A DNA stretch of 34,542 bases, from contig JADHLF010000025.1 of assembly GCA_016780825.1 (NCBI GenBank), positions 1-34,542 of the forward strand. Reading direction: 5' to 3'. Source of the DNA: Planktomarina sp. (GTDB lineage: Bacteria; Pseudomonadota; Alphaproteobacteria; Rhodobacterales; Rhodobacteraceae). This document shows positions 14,571 through 23,652 of this stretch, one piece after another. Made by a program: the position numbers and the translations under genes. The notes beneath the pieces were generated by a model that worked only from the letters and a program-made list of their open reading frames with translations, was not told where the DNA came from and did no database searches. Numbering within the stretch: the first letter of the stretch is position 1; each line of letters opens with the position of its first letter.

Positions 14571-16823
14571 TCAGCTGGCCGCTCGAACATAGCGCAAGCG
14601 CAGCGCATTGGCCAAAACAAAGATGGAGGACAGCGCCATGGCCGCTGCTGCAAGGATGGGCGAGAGGAGCATGCCGAAGCTGGGATATAATGCCCCCGCC
14701 GCCACTGGAATCAGCGCCACATTATAGCCGAAGGCCCAGAATAGATTTTGCTTGATATTGCGCAGGGTCAGCCGAGACATCTCAATCGCATTGACCACAC
14801 CCAAAAGATCGCCCGACATCAAAACAACATCGGCGCTCTCAACTGCCACATCTGTTCCTGTGCCCAGCGCAATACCGATATCCGCCGCCGCCAGCGCCGG
14901 GGCATCATTGATGCCATCACCCACGAAAGCCAATTGGCGGGCCTTGGTTTTCAACTCCGCCAAAACGCGGCTTTTGTCAGCAGGAAGCAACGCGGCATGG
15001 ACCTCATCCATGCCCAGATCTGCGGCAATCTGCTGCGCTGCCTCCAGGCGATCGCCCGTGACCATGACCACCGTGATCCCGGCCGCTTTGAGCTGTGCGA
15101 TTGCCCGCTGCGTCGTAGGTTTCAGAGCGTCGGACACGCCTGCAAGTGCAATGACCTGCCCGGCGCGCGCGGCGAAAACCACCGATTTGCCCTGGCTGGC
15201 CAAAGCCTTTGCAGAGGCGTGATATCCGCTCACATCAATCCCGCGCGCCTGCAAGAAGCGCTCGGTGCCTAAGATCACTTCGTCACCGGCGACATGGGCC
15301 GTGAGGCCAAGACCTGCATGGGTTTGCCCGTCCTGAATTGGGAGCAAATCGAGGCCCTCTTCTACCGCTGCCGCCACAATTGCGCGGGCGATGGGATGGT
15401 CTGATCCCTGTTCCACACTGGCCATCACCTGCAGAGCCGCGCTGCGCTCTTGGCCATCTGCGACAGTGAGATCTGTCAACACGGGCTTGCCGCGGGTTAA
15501 TGTGCCGGTTTTGTCAAAGGCGATCACGTCAACATCGGCCAAAAGCTGCAATGCATCCCCTTTGCGAAACAAGACCCCCAGTTCCGCAGCGCGGCCTGTG
15601 CCCACCATGATTGAGGTCGGTGTTGCCAATCCCATCGCACAGGGGCAGGCGATAATCAGAACGCAGACCCCAGCCACCAGCGCATAGGGCAATGCCGGTA
15701 CCGGCCCCCAAATCAGCCAAACCGTGACTGTCACCAAGGCCAAGGTCAAAACCATGGGCACGAACCATAGGGTCAGACGATCGACCAAAGCCTTGATGGG
15801 CAATTTCGCGCCCTGCGCTTGCGCCACCAACTGGATGATTTGCGATAAGGTTGTGTCCTGCCCGACGCGGCGCGCCTCATAGATCACATGTCCCATACCG
15901 TTGACAGTGCCAGCGGTGAGCGTGGCCTCCGCGGACTTCTCCACCGGTCGCGGCTCGCCCGTGATCATGCTTTCGTCTATATAGCTTGAGCCCTCATGCA
16001 CCACGCCATCCACGGCCACGCGCTCACCGGGGCGCAGACTCAGAACATCCCCCACGACAATCTCTTCAATGGGACAGTCCACAAATTCCCCCGCCCGCCG
16101 CACCAGCGCGGTCTTCACCCTTAGGCCCAAAAGACTTTGAATCGCCTTTCCCGTGCGCCCTTTTGCCCGAGCCTCAAGGTCGCGGCCAAAGAGAATCAAG
16201 ACCACAATCAGGCTTGCAGGTTCATAATATACACCCGAAACCCCTGCGGGCAGAACCTGGGGCAGAAACGTAGCGATGAGCGAAAAAACATAGGCCGCAC
16301 CCGTGCCCAGCGCCACAAGGGAGTTCATATCAGGCGCCCCGCGCCACAGCGCCGGAAATCCGCGGCGGTAAAAATCCAACCCAGGCCCAAAGAGCACAGC
16401 GGTCGTAAAGAGGCATTGAATGATCCAATTGGCCTTTTGGCCGATCACAGCCAAAATCAACGCCTCAAAGCCCGGAAGGACATGCCCCCCCATACCGAGA
16501 ATGAGAACCGGTGCGGCCAGAACCGCAGCGAACCGGCTGCGCCGGCCATAGGCTTCGGCAAGCTGTTGTTTGCGCGCCTGCGCCTGGTCGTGACTGTCTT
16601 CGGACTGTGCTTGCGCCGCATAGCCCGCCGCAGTGGAGGCCGCGATAAAATCGGCGCGACTGGCCAGCTCTGGCGCATAGGTCACCTGCGCCGTCTCGGT
16701 GGCAAGGTTCACATCTACCGCCACAACGCCGGGCAATTGCCGCAAGGCCTTGTCCACCCGCCCCGCGCAGGACGCGCAGCTCATATTGCTCACGGACATT
16801 ACAAATGTATCAGGCGCGCGCAT
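14571..16823 (-). CDS. copA: Copper-exporting P1B-type ATPase
   Basis: CopA pumps Cu(I) out of the cytoplasm using ATP. The 750-residue protein has one N-terminal metal-binding domain (MSCASCAG, Cys16 and Cys19). Its membrane CPC motif is at about residue 393 (ACPCAMGLATP). The phosphorylation loop DKTGTLT is at about 437 and TGDRLEAAQQIA and GDGINDAPAL (about 634) complete the catalytic core. The last helices contain GYNVALIP and MALSS, the YN and MxxSS elements typical of Cu(I) P1B-1 pumps. An SD (GAGGAGAG) precedes the ATG 16823. The adjacent CueR-type gene and the MerR-type promoter upstream support copper control. No frameshift seen. Confidence 0.95.
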   Translation of the reverse strand: MRAPDTFVMSVSNMSCASCAGRVDKALRQLPGVVAVDVNLATETAQVTYAPELASRADFIAASTAAGYAAQAQSEDSHDQAQARKQQLAEAYGRRSRFAAVLAAPVLILGMGGHVLPGFEALILAVIGQKANWIIQCLFTTAVLFGPGLDFYRRGFPALWRGAPDMNSLVALGTGAAYVFSLIATFLPQVLPAGVSGVYYEPASLIVVLILFGRDLEARAKGRTGKAIQSLLGLRVKTALVRRAGEFVDCPIEEIVVGDVLSLRPGERVAVDGVVHEGSSYIDESMITGEPRPVEKSAEATLTAGTVNGMGHVIYEARRVGQDTTLSQIIQLVAQAQGAKLPIKALVDRLTLWFVPMVLTLALVTVTVWLIWGPVPALPYALVAGVCVLIIACPCAMGLATPTSIMVGTGRAAELGVLFRKGDALQLLADVDVIAFDKTGTLTRGKPVLTDLTVADGQERSAALQVMASVEQGSDHPIARAIVAAAVEEGLDLLPIQDGQTHAGLGLTAHVAGDEVILGTERFLQARGIDVSGYHASAKALASQGKSVVFAARAGQVIALAGVSDALKPTTQRAIAQLKAAGITVVMVTGDRLEAAQQIAADLGMDEVHAALLPADKSRVLAELKTKARQLAFVGDGINDAPALAAADIGIALGTGTDVAVESADVVLMSGDLLGVVNAIEMSRLTLRNIKQNLFWAFGYNVALIPVAAGALYPSFGMLLSPILAAAAMALSSIFVLANALRLRYVRAAS

Positions 16824-16851
16824 TGCTCTCTCCTCGATCCTCGCCCTAGCT

Positions 16852-16882
16852 GTCCTAAAGCCTCCACCAGCTGGAGGGTCAA
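16852..16882 (-). promoter_or_regulatory. CueR-type promoter with 19-bp spacer and palindromic operator
   Basis: On the minus strand, TTGACC (-35, 16877-16882) and TAGGAC (-10, 16852-16857) are separated by 19 bp. The spacer contains CCTCCA-5-TGGAGG, a perfect dyad (16861-16877) whose edge overlaps the -35 hexamer. A 19-20-bp spacer with an internal dyad is the hallmark of MerR-activated promoters. It lies about 30 bp upstream of the copA start, leading into copA-cueR. Confidence 0.88.
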
Positions 16883-16916
16883 GCGAAATCGGTCCGCCGC
16901 CTCGCGAAAATATCTG

Positions 16917-17723
16917 CTATTGCGCGGTCCAGCCGCCATCAATGGGAATGCTTGTACCCGTCACGTTGTGGGCGATCGGTGCGCAGAGCCAAACCGCCAA
17001 GGCGCCTATCTCTGAAGGATCCGCAGTGCGCGACGACGGCTGCTTTTCCGCCACCAATTCCGCCTTACCGGCGGCGCGGTCACCACCATATTTCTCAGCC
17101 CGCGCCATGATCTGCGGTTCAATCAAGGGGGTATCGGTCCAGCCGGGGCAGATGCAATTGACTGTCACCCCACCGGTCTCAGCGCTGCCCACCGCCGCAT
17201 ATTCCAGCGCCGCCACTTTCGACAGGCCAACCAAACCAAATTTCGCAGCCACATAGGGCGCTTTTTCCTTGGAGGCCACCAAACCATGTACGGATGCAAT
17301 ATTAATCACCCTGCCATAACCGCGCCGCGCCATATGCGGCAAAGCGTGCCGCATCGTATGCAGGGCACCTGAGAGATTTACCGCAATAATCGAATCCCAA
17401 GTTTCGCGGTCCAAATCTTCCAAGCTGACGGTACGTTGAATACCTGCGTTATTGACCAATATATCCAAGGGGCCCCAAGCCTCGACGGCAGACATCAAAG
17501 TTTCGATGGCATCGGGATCGCGCATATCCCCCTCAAAAAAGCGCACGTCACCTGCGCCAGCCTCACGGATGATCCGGCTGGCCTCGGCGATTTGATCGGC
17601 ATCTGCGAGCCCATGGAGCGCAATGCGCGCGCCTTGCTGGGCCAAGGCGGTGGCAATGGCCAGCCCAATGCCCTGAACAGAGCCTGTGACCAGCGCAACC
17701 CGTCCTGTAAGATCGTTATTCAT
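16917..17723 (-). CDS. Short-chain dehydrogenase, 3-hydroxybutyrate dehydrogenase-like
   Basis: The SDR fold is clear: NAD-binding TGSVQGIGLAIA, NNAG, and the catalytic Ser-Tyr-Lys in INIASVHGLVAS and PYVAAKFGL. VNCICPGWTDTPLIEPQI closely follows D-3-hydroxybutyrate dehydrogenases, which oxidise 3-hydroxybutyrate to acetoacetate with NAD; 268 residues is the usual length. I chose ATG 17723, which overlaps the 3' end of the acyl-CoA synthetase by 8 nt; the open frame runs a few codons further upstream to 17735. The partner acyl-CoA ligase suggests conversion of a hydroxy acid to a CoA thioester. A related SDR with another substrate cannot be excluded. Confidence 0.82.
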   Translation of the reverse strand: MNNDLTGRVALVTGSVQGIGLAIATALAQQGARIALHGLADADQIAEASRIIREAGAGDVRFFEGDMRDPDAIETLMSAVEAWGPLDILVNNAGIQRTVSLEDLDRETWDSIIAVNLSGALHTMRHALPHMARRGYGRVINIASVHGLVASKEKAPYVAAKFGLVGLSKVAALEYAAVGSAETGGVTVNCICPGWTDTPLIEPQIMARAEKYGGDRAAGKAELVAEKQPSSRTADPSEIGALAVWLCAPIAHNVTGTSIPIDGGWTAQ

Positions 17724-19254
17724 CACCCTCTCCATTTTCCAACATATCCCGAAGTTTTGTTTTCAAGATCTTTCCATAATTATTCTTTGGCACCTCTGCC
17801 ACAAACCGGTAGTCCTTGGGACGCTTGAACCTTGCAATATGCGCAATGCAATGCGCATCAAGCTCAGCGCCGCTCACCTCTTGCCCCGCGACCGGCACGA
17901 CAAAGGCCACCACCACCTCGCCCCAATCCGCCTCCGGGCGTCCAACCACGGCGACCTCTGCCACAGCCTCATGCTCCAGCAGGACCTCCTCAACCTCACG
18001 CGGATATATATTCGAGCCGCCAGAGATAATCATATCTTTCGAGCGATCATGCAGGGTGACAAATCCATCCGCATCCATCGCCCCCATGTCCCCTGTCCAA
18101 AGCCATCCGTCCCGTATCGTTTTGGCGGTGGCTTGGGGGTTTTGCCAATAGCCGCGCATCACAATGCTGCCAGATACCAAAATTTCGCCAATTTCCCCAA
18201 AGGGCAGGGTTGCGCCCGCCGCATCGGCAATCCGCACCAAAACCGGGCTCTGTGCCACGCCCACCGACCCCAAGCGCGCCTTCCAATTGTCATGGCTCCG
18301 ATCACTTACAAATTCGCGGCGCAGCGCCGTGATGCCCATGGGACACTCCCCTTGGCCATAGACTTGCACAAATTTATCGCCCAATACCTCAACCGCCTCG
18401 ATGATATCGGCCACATACATAGGACCACCTGCATAGGTTATGGTCTTGATCCCCTCGCCCCGGCTGCCAGAGGCACGGGCCTGCGCCACCAAACGCTTCA
18501 CCATCGTGGGGGCCGCAAACATTGAAATGTGACCAATGGCTGGTGCCAATTGCAAAATTTCCGCGGCGTCAAACCCTTGGCTCTCGGGCACCACATGCCG
18601 CGCGCCTTTGATCACATGCATGAAATTGTAGATCCCGGCCCCATGCGACATCGGCGCCGCATAGAGGATGGCATCCTGAGCCTGAACCTCATCCACATCC
18701 GAAAAATAAGCAAGAGCCATCGCAGTTATATTGCCGGCGGTGATCATCACCCCCTTGGGCCGCCCGGTTGTGCCTGAGGTGTAAAACAGCCAAAGCAACT
18801 CCTCAGCGCCAATCACCTCTGGCGCAGGATGCCGGTGATGTAGGCGCAGCTGGGCAAATTTGGGGCCGTGAACATCCAGAAAATTTTTGAGGCAAGCAGG
18901 TGCAACCTCTTGCAATCCTTGCCCAATATTGCGGCTGACAAAGGCCAGCTCCGCCTGCGCATCTGAGATGATCCAAGCGGCCTCCTTGGCGTGTAATTTG
19001 GCATTTATGGGCACCGCCACAGCGCCGATGAACCAAATCGCATAGAGCGCTTCGAGATATTCGGTGCAATTGCTCATGAACACCGCAACCCGATCGCCCT
19101 TGCTGACACCATATTGCGCCCGCAACCCGCCGGCCAAGCCCGCCACACGGTTCAAAAATTCCGCATAATCCGCCTCAAGCCGCGCGCCTTTAAACAGGGC
19201 CGGCGCTTGTGGCGCCAGCAGGGCGGTACGGACAAGCCATTGCGCCGGATTCAT
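17716..19254 (-). CDS. AMP-forming acyl-CoA synthetase
   Basis: This ANL-superfamily ligase activates a carboxylic acid to its acyl-adenylate and then the CoA thioester. The P-loop YTSGTTGRPKGVM (about 163-175) and YGQGECPMG are visible, with TGDMGAMDADGF and the hinge motif DRSKDMIISGGSNIYPREVE. The catalytic Lys is in NNYGKILKTKL near the C-terminus. The 512-residue length fits the family. The gene overlaps the downstream SDR by 8 nt. Together they could convert 3-hydroxybutyrate to acetoacetate and then to acetoacetyl-CoA, but the specificity of this ligase is unknown. It starts 46 bp after uxuA on the same strand, so read-through from the hexuronate operon is possible. Confidence 0.9.
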   Translation of the reverse strand: MNPAQWLVRTALLAPQAPALFKGARLEADYAEFLNRVAGLAGGLRAQYGVSKGDRVAVFMSNCTEYLEALYAIWFIGAVAVPINAKLHAKEAAWIISDAQAELAFVSRNIGQGLQEVAPACLKNFLDVHGPKFAQLRLHHRHPAPEVIGAEELLWLFYTSGTTGRPKGVMITAGNITAMALAYFSDVDEVQAQDAILYAAPMSHGAGIYNFMHVIKGARHVVPESQGFDAAEILQLAPAIGHISMFAAPTMVKRLVAQARASGSRGEGIKTITYAGGPMYVADIIEAVEVLGDKFVQVYGQGECPMGITALRREFVSDRSHDNWKARLGSVGVAQSPVLVRIADAAGATLPFGEIGEILVSGSIVMRGYWQNPQATAKTIRDGWLWTGDMGAMDADGFVTLHDRSKDMIISGGSNIYPREVEEVLLEHEAVAEVAVVGRPEADWGEVVVAFVVPVAGQEVSGAELDAHCIAHIARFKRPKDYRFVAEVPKNNYGKILKTKLRDMLENGEGDE

Positions 19255-19299
19255 GGGCAGATCTCCTGATAAAATCTCATGTCTATGCAGTCTTGCATC

Positions 19300-20499
19300 C
19301 TACGGCTCCGATGCATGGGCGCCGACACTGGCCATGACCCCACGCAGCTCGGCCAAGCCGCGCATGCGCCCAATCAGCGGATAGCCCGGCGTGCTATGCC
19401 CACCAAGATCACTGAGCAACTCTTGACCATGATCCGGTCGCATTGGAATTTGCCAATCCGCTCGTCCCTCGGCGCGGCGGCGTGTTTGTTCCACCATCAA
19501 AGCCCGCACCGTAGCCACCATATCCGTATCACCCTCGAGATGGGGTGCCTCAAAAAAATCTGGCCGCGCTGCATCTGATCCGGCGATGCGTTTGGTATTG
19601 CGCAAATGCGCGAAGTGGATACGCGGCCCATGGGTTTTGACAAAAGCGGGCCCATCAAAATCTTGCGCAACGCCTAAGGATCCTGTGCAAAGCGTTGCAC
19701 CATTGGCAGGCAGATCCACCGCCTTCAAGACCAAGCTGTAATCAGCACAAGAGGACATCACCCGCGGCAGGCCCAAAAGCGAAAACGGCGGGTCATCAGG
19801 GTGACAACACAGGCGCAGACCCAAGGCCTCAGCGCAGGGCGCCACTTCAGACAGAAAATCAATCAAATGAGATCTGAGCTTCGCCGGCGTTATGCCCTTG
19901 TAGCTGTGCAATAACGCGCGCACATCCTCCAAGCTCCAGCTGTCATTGGCGCCCGGCAATCCCGCTATAATATTGTGCTGGAGCTGTTTTTTTTCGTCAT
20001 CAGAAAGGGCGTTGAATCGCTCCGCAGCCGCAGCGCGCTGGGTATCGCTATAGCTTTCAGCTCCCTGTGCACGCTGAAGAATATGCAAGTCAAAAACGGC
20101 GAAATCAATCAAATCAAATCGCATTGCGGCGCCGCCATGGGGTTGCACGGCGCGCAGATCGGTTCGAGTCCAATCTAAGATTGGCATGAAATTGTAGCAA
20201 ATGGTTGTGATATTGGCCGCCGCAAGAGCTTCAAGGCTGGCCTTATAGGCCGCGATATGCGCCCGCATCTGGGGGCCTTGCGTTTTAATGGCCTCCGAGA
20301 CCGGCAGGCTCTCGACAACATCCCATTCATAGTCCGAAGCCCGCAAAACCGCCTGGCGTTCGGAAATCTGCGCCGCGCTCCAGACCGTTCCCGGCGGCAA
20401 CTCGTGCAAGGCGGTGACGATCCCTTCCACCCCCACTTGATGCAGATCACCCAAGGGGATTTGATCCCCAGGTCCAAACCAACGCCAACATTGCTTCAT
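19300..20499 (-). CDS. uxuA: Mannonate dehydratase
   Basis: UxuA dehydrates D-mannonate to 2-keto-3-deoxygluconate (KDG) with Mn or Fe. The 399-residue product (ATG 20499) has the family landmarks MKQCWRWFGPGDQIPLGDL, TTICYNFMPILDWTRTDL, NIIAGLPGANDSW, LRLCCHPDDPPFSLLGLPR, HFAHLRNT and IPMRPDHGQELL; the Cys/His/Asp of these motifs are the metal and catalytic residues. AAAGGATGG gives an SD at good spacing, and the start overlaps the stop of the upstream Gfo/Idh/MocA gene by 4 nt. It acts after a fructuronate reductase (the UxuB-like gene at 25024). The pathway place is clear. Confidence 0.95.
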   Translation of the reverse strand: MKQCWRWFGPGDQIPLGDLHQVGVEGIVTALHELPPGTVWSAAQISERQAVLRASDYEWDVVESLPVSEAIKTQGPQMRAHIAAYKASLEALAAANITTICYNFMPILDWTRTDLRAVQPHGGAAMRFDLIDFAVFDLHILQRAQGAESYSDTQRAAAAERFNALSDDEKKQLQHNIIAGLPGANDSWSLEDVRALLHSYKGITPAKLRSHLIDFLSEVAPCAEALGLRLCCHPDDPPFSLLGLPRVMSSCADYSLVLKAVDLPANGATLCTGSLGVAQDFDGPAFVKTHGPRIHFAHLRNTKRIAGSDAARPDFFEAPHLEGDTDMVATVRALMVEQTRRRAEGRADWQIPMRPDHGQELLSDLGGHSTPGYPLIGRMRGLAELRGVMASVGAHASEP

Positions 20500-21551
20500 G
20501 GCAACCATCCTTTGTAGAGCGCATGGCTGGGATCAAGGGGCAATGCCACCTGACGCCCGGTACGCGCACTGTGGTAGATCGCAGTGACCAGCGCAACGGA
20601 GGCCGCCCCGTCTTCAAAGGTCACCGCCTGGTTTTCACGGCCCGCCAAATCCAAAGCAATCTGTGCAAAAAAGCCCTCAAAGCCAGTTGGCTCAATCGGT
20701 TTTTGGCGCAAAGCCGCATCCAATTGCGCCTGCGCATGCGGCGCGCGGGCCTGAAAGCTCCAGGGCGCGGCACCTGGCGCATAGGGGGCGGTGCCAGAGG
20801 TGGCTGTGAGATGCTCAAAAACAAACCGCAGCCGGGTTTCATCTCTGGCCGCACCAAGAGTTATGCTGGAGGTGGCCAGCGCCCCTGAGGCCATGGCAAA
20901 GCTGATGCTGGCGCAATCTTCGGTCTCGATCTCATTGACCCGCGTGGCGGTGAGAGCCGAAAGGCAGGCAATATCTCCGGCGATATGGGTCAGCAGATCG
21001 TGATTGTGAATGGCATGTCCCAAAACGGCCCCACCGCATTCACCTGCCCAAGTGCCGCGCCAAGGCACGGCATAATACTCCGCGCCACGCGACCAATGGG
21101 TCTCAAGCGCAGCCACCTGTAGCTGCCCCGCCAGACCGCAGGCCATAAGGTGGCGCAACTGCGCCAGCGAGGGGCCCCATCGGTATTGAAACACCGGATA
21201 GACGTTACAACCTGCAGCCTGCGCCGCCCGGCGAATTTCCTCCACATCTGCCAAAGAGGTGGCCAGGGGTTTTTCACAAATGACATGCTTGCCGGCCGCT
21301 AAAGCGCGCTGTGTCACTGACGCGTGCAAATGCGGAGGCAGGCAAATGTCGATGACTTGCACCTGCGGATCAGCCAAAGCCTCATCAATATCCCTCAATG
21401 CGCGGAAACTGTCCCCGTCTTGCCGGATCGTTTCGACCCGCGCCAGGTCTTGATCCACAACAGCCCTGACGGTAAAACTGTCTTTCAAAGCCCGAAAGGC
21501 GGCCAAATGTTCGCGACCTATGCCGGCACCTAAGATGGCCACATCAATCAT
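20496..21551 (-). CDS. Gfo/Idh/MocA-family oxidoreductase (1)
   Basis: This is an NAD(P)-dependent sugar-type oxidoreductase of 351 residues. The N-terminal Rossmann domain opens IDVAILGAGIGREHLAAFRA, and the catalytic EKP motif is in CEKPLATSL (about 93-101). The C-terminal alpha/beta domain has AVLGHAIHNHDLL with the His expected near the active site. It overlaps uxuA and the next Gfo gene by 4 nt each, so it is part of a leftward operon ending in uxuA. The family oxidises or reduces sugars, inositols and glycosides; the substrate here is probably a uronate or uronide derivative, by position only. Confidence 0.88.
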   Translation of the reverse strand: MIDVAILGAGIGREHLAAFRALKDSFTVRAVVDQDLARVETIRQDGDSFRALRDIDEALADPQVQVIDICLPPHLHASVTQRALAAGKHVICEKPLATSLADVEEIRRAAQAAGCNVYPVFQYRWGPSLAQLRHLMACGLAGQLQVAALETHWSRGAEYYAVPWRGTWAGECGGAVLGHAIHNHDLLTHIAGDIACLSALTATRVNEIETEDCASISFAMASGALATSSITLGAARDETRLRFVFEHLTATSGTAPYAPGAAPWSFQARAPHAQAQLDAALRQKPIEPTGFEGFFAQIALDLAGRENQAVTFEDGAASVALVTAIYHSARTGRQVALPLDPSHALYKGWLP

Positions 21552-22549
21552 AACTCATCCGCCATCTGTTGCGCGCGCAGCGCCAGCTCCATGACGGTGA
21601 AACAATGGGCTTGACGCATCGCCGTCTCACTGCGGTGCACAATATCATGCGCCAAACGCGCAAAATAGGGCAGACCCGCAGCAGAGGCATCTATTTTCTC
21701 GCACCTATCGCCATTGACCAAAATCACATGATCCGTGCCTTTTTGCCCGCCCACATCAACATATTTGCGCAGCTCAATATAACCCTGCGTGCCCAGAATT
21801 GTCAGCCGCCCGTCGCCCCAATTGGGCAGGGCATCCGGCGTGAACCAATCCACACGAATATAGCCCGTGCCCCGATCACTGCGCAGATTGATCTCGCCAA
21901 AATCTTGCAGCTCAGGATCGCCGGGATTCCCATAATTAGCGGTGAATGCATGGGTCACTTCGGCCGTATCTGACCCGGTGTAATGCAAAAATTGGTCAAT
22001 CTGATGCGAGGCGATATCGGTCAAAATGCCGCCAAAGCAGGCCTTGCGAAAAAACCAATCGGGGCGTGTGGCGCGGTTGAGCCGATGCGGGCCAAGCCCC
22101 ACGGTCTGCACCACCTGTCCTATCGCTCCTTCAGCCACCAGTTGCGACGCCAGAGTGCTGGCGGGGGTCTCGAAGCGCTCAGAAAAATTCACTGACCAAA
22201 TCCGTCCGGTCTGCGCCACACAGGCTTTGATCTGCTCCAATTGCGCCAGCGTCGTGCACCCTGGCTTGTCGCTCATCACATCCATCCCCTGCTGCATCGC
22301 CTTGATCGTCAGATGCGCGCGGTCCGATGGGATCGCGGAGATCAAGGCCAAATCGGCGCCGCAGTCCAGCGCCGCGTGCAGGCTGTCAAGTCGCGGCAGA
22401 TGGGGAAATCTCTTGCGAAACCCCGGCAGGGTTTCGGGATCACCTTCGGTCCAAAAACCGAGGCATTTGACCCCGGCTTTGGCCATGTTCTCTGTCATGC
22501 CATAGATATGGCGATGATCCAGCCCCAGAGCGACACATGTTAACCCCAT
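21548..22549 (-). CDS. Gfo/Idh/MocA-family oxidoreductase (2)
   Basis: The 333-residue product begins MGLTCVALGLDHRHIYGMTE, so the usual GxGxxG loop is altered to GLDHRH. The motif DVMSDKPGCTTL carries DKP in place of EKP, which still keeps the Lys. FGGILTDIASHQIDQFLHY is the C-terminal active-site region. The LDHxH start is known in a distinct subset of this family. It is coupled (4-nt and 10-nt overlaps) to both neighbouring Gfo genes. Which sugar derivative it acts on cannot be told. Confidence 0.86.
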   Translation of the reverse strand: MGLTCVALGLDHRHIYGMTENMAKAGVKCLGFWTEGDPETLPGFRKRFPHLPRLDSLHAALDCGADLALISAIPSDRAHLTIKAMQQGMDVMSDKPGCTTLAQLEQIKACVAQTGRIWSVNFSERFETPASTLASQLVAEGAIGQVVQTVGLGPHRLNRATRPDWFFRKACFGGILTDIASHQIDQFLHYTGSDTAEVTHAFTANYGNPGDPELQDFGEINLRSDRGTGYIRVDWFTPDALPNWGDGRLTILGTQGYIELRKYVDVGGQKGTDHVILVNGDRCEKIDASAAGLPYFARLAHDIVHRSETAMRQAHCFTVMELALRAQQMADEL

Positions 22550-23559
22550 CGCTGCACCTGTTGTGTCTGGCCGCTCTCACTGGCCCGTTGCATCGCATCA
22601 ATGACCGCTTGTGCCTCCAGCGCGCTTTCACCCGTGGCCAAGGGCTGGCCCCCGCTGCTTAGAGCCTGGGCGAAATCTTCGATCACGCTTTGGTGCCATT
22701 CATGGGTAAAGGCCATCGGATCAGCACCGCCGCCCGTGGAGCCCTCTGCTCCAACCCGCGTTCTGCGGCCATCGAGATAAGATATCTCAAGCACACCAGA
22801 GCCAAGATGCGCCGCGGCCTTTGTGCCCTGCACCGCAATGGTCTCCGCCCCGCCCGGATAGGCCGCCGTCGTCGCCAGAAGCGTCCCAACTGCTCCGCAT
22901 TGCATTTCAAATAGCGCGCCGGCCCAATCCTCTGCCTCTAAATTGTGCAGCGCAGTTTGCCGCATCATCGCTTGCACCGACCGCACAGGGCCCAGCAACC
23001 AAATGGCCAAATCAAGCGTATGGATCGCCTGTGAAATCATCACGCCACCACCATCGCGCCCATAGGTGCCGCGGCCCGGTGCGTCGTAATAGCTTTGCGC
23101 CCGCCACCAGGGCACCCGCAGATCCACGGTGCAAATTTCGCCCAACTCCCCGGCGTCTAGGGCCCTCTTCAGGGCTTGGCTGGCCTCTCTGGCCCGGTGT
23201 TGCAACATGATGGCAAGCGGAACCCCCGCCTGCGCGCAGATCTGCACAAGCTCGGTTGCGGCTTGCACATCCCGTTCAATCGGTTTTTCCATCAAGATCG
23301 GCTTTCCCGCAGCCGCAAGCACTTGCACAATATCACGCCGGGCATTTGGGGGTGTGGCCAAAATAACAAAATCAATCGCCGGGTCTTGCGCAATCTCCTG
23401 CACCGAAGCGAAGGCGCGTGTCGCATAGCGCGCCGCAAAATCGGCTGTTTTTGCTGAATTGCGGCCCAAAACTCCGCCCAAATGTAGCTTTGCTGCGCTT
23501 TTGATCGCGAGAACATGCGTGGCGGCGACCATCCCCAAACCTATCAATGAAATATTCAT
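22540..23559 (-). CDS. Gfo/Idh/MocA-family oxidoreductase (3)
   Basis: The 339-residue protein has ISLIGLGMVAATHVLAI for the dinucleotide loop, LMEKPIERDV for the catalytic motif, and GGGVMISQAIHTLDLAIWLLG for the substrate-domain helix. It is the first gene of the leftward run Gfo3-Gfo2-Gfo1-uxuA, and its start faces uxaC across a 93-bp region that must hold promoters for both. It overlaps the next Gfo gene by 10 nt. Such GGG-VM-SQ-IHTLDL proteins often dehydrogenate sugar-related substrates; the real one is unknown. Confidence 0.88.
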   Translation of the reverse strand: MNISLIGLGMVAATHVLAIKSAAKLHLGGVLGRNSAKTADFAARYATRAFASVQEIAQDPAIDFVILATPPNARRDIVQVLAAAGKPILMEKPIERDVQAATELVQICAQAGVPLAIMLQHRAREASQALKRALDAGELGEICTVDLRVPWWRAQSYYDAPGRGTYGRDGGGVMISQAIHTLDLAIWLLGPVRSVQAMMRQTALHNLEAEDWAGALFEMQCGAVGTLLATTAAYPGGAETIAVQGTKAAAHLGSGVLEISYLDGRRTRVGAEGSTGGGADPMAFTHEWHQSVIEDFAQALSSGGQPLATGESALEAQAVIDAMQRASESGQTQQVQRWG

Positions 23560-23590
23560 CGCCCCCCCTGTCTTGGGTTAATTTTGACCC

Positions 23591-23618
23591 ATTGCGCTGC
23601 AAAGATGCAAGCTGCAAT
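23591..23618. promoter_or_regulatory. Candidate dyad operator between uxaC and the Gfo operon
   Basis: ATTGC-gc-TGCA-aaga-TGCA-agct-GCAAT is an approximate dyad over 28 bp in the divergent intergenic region (23560-23652), with TGCAA occurring three times. A TATAAA-like element (23619-23623) follows at once and could be the -10 of uxaC. A LacI- or GntR-type regulator of hexuronate genes would be expected to bind here, but none is encoded in the window. Confidence 0.45.
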
Positions 23619-23652
23619 ATAAAGTCCAAAGGCAAATATCGCCGCTCGGGGG

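Noticed and set aside
16137..17015. Rightward ORF of 292 codons over the copA start
   Set aside because: It is antisense to copA and the SDR gene, with no domain and unlikely Arg/His/Pro-rich composition.
17686..18525. Rightward ORF of 279 codons opposite the acyl-CoA synthetase
   Set aside because: It is antisense to a gene with all ANL motifs; composition is His/Pro/Arg-rich.
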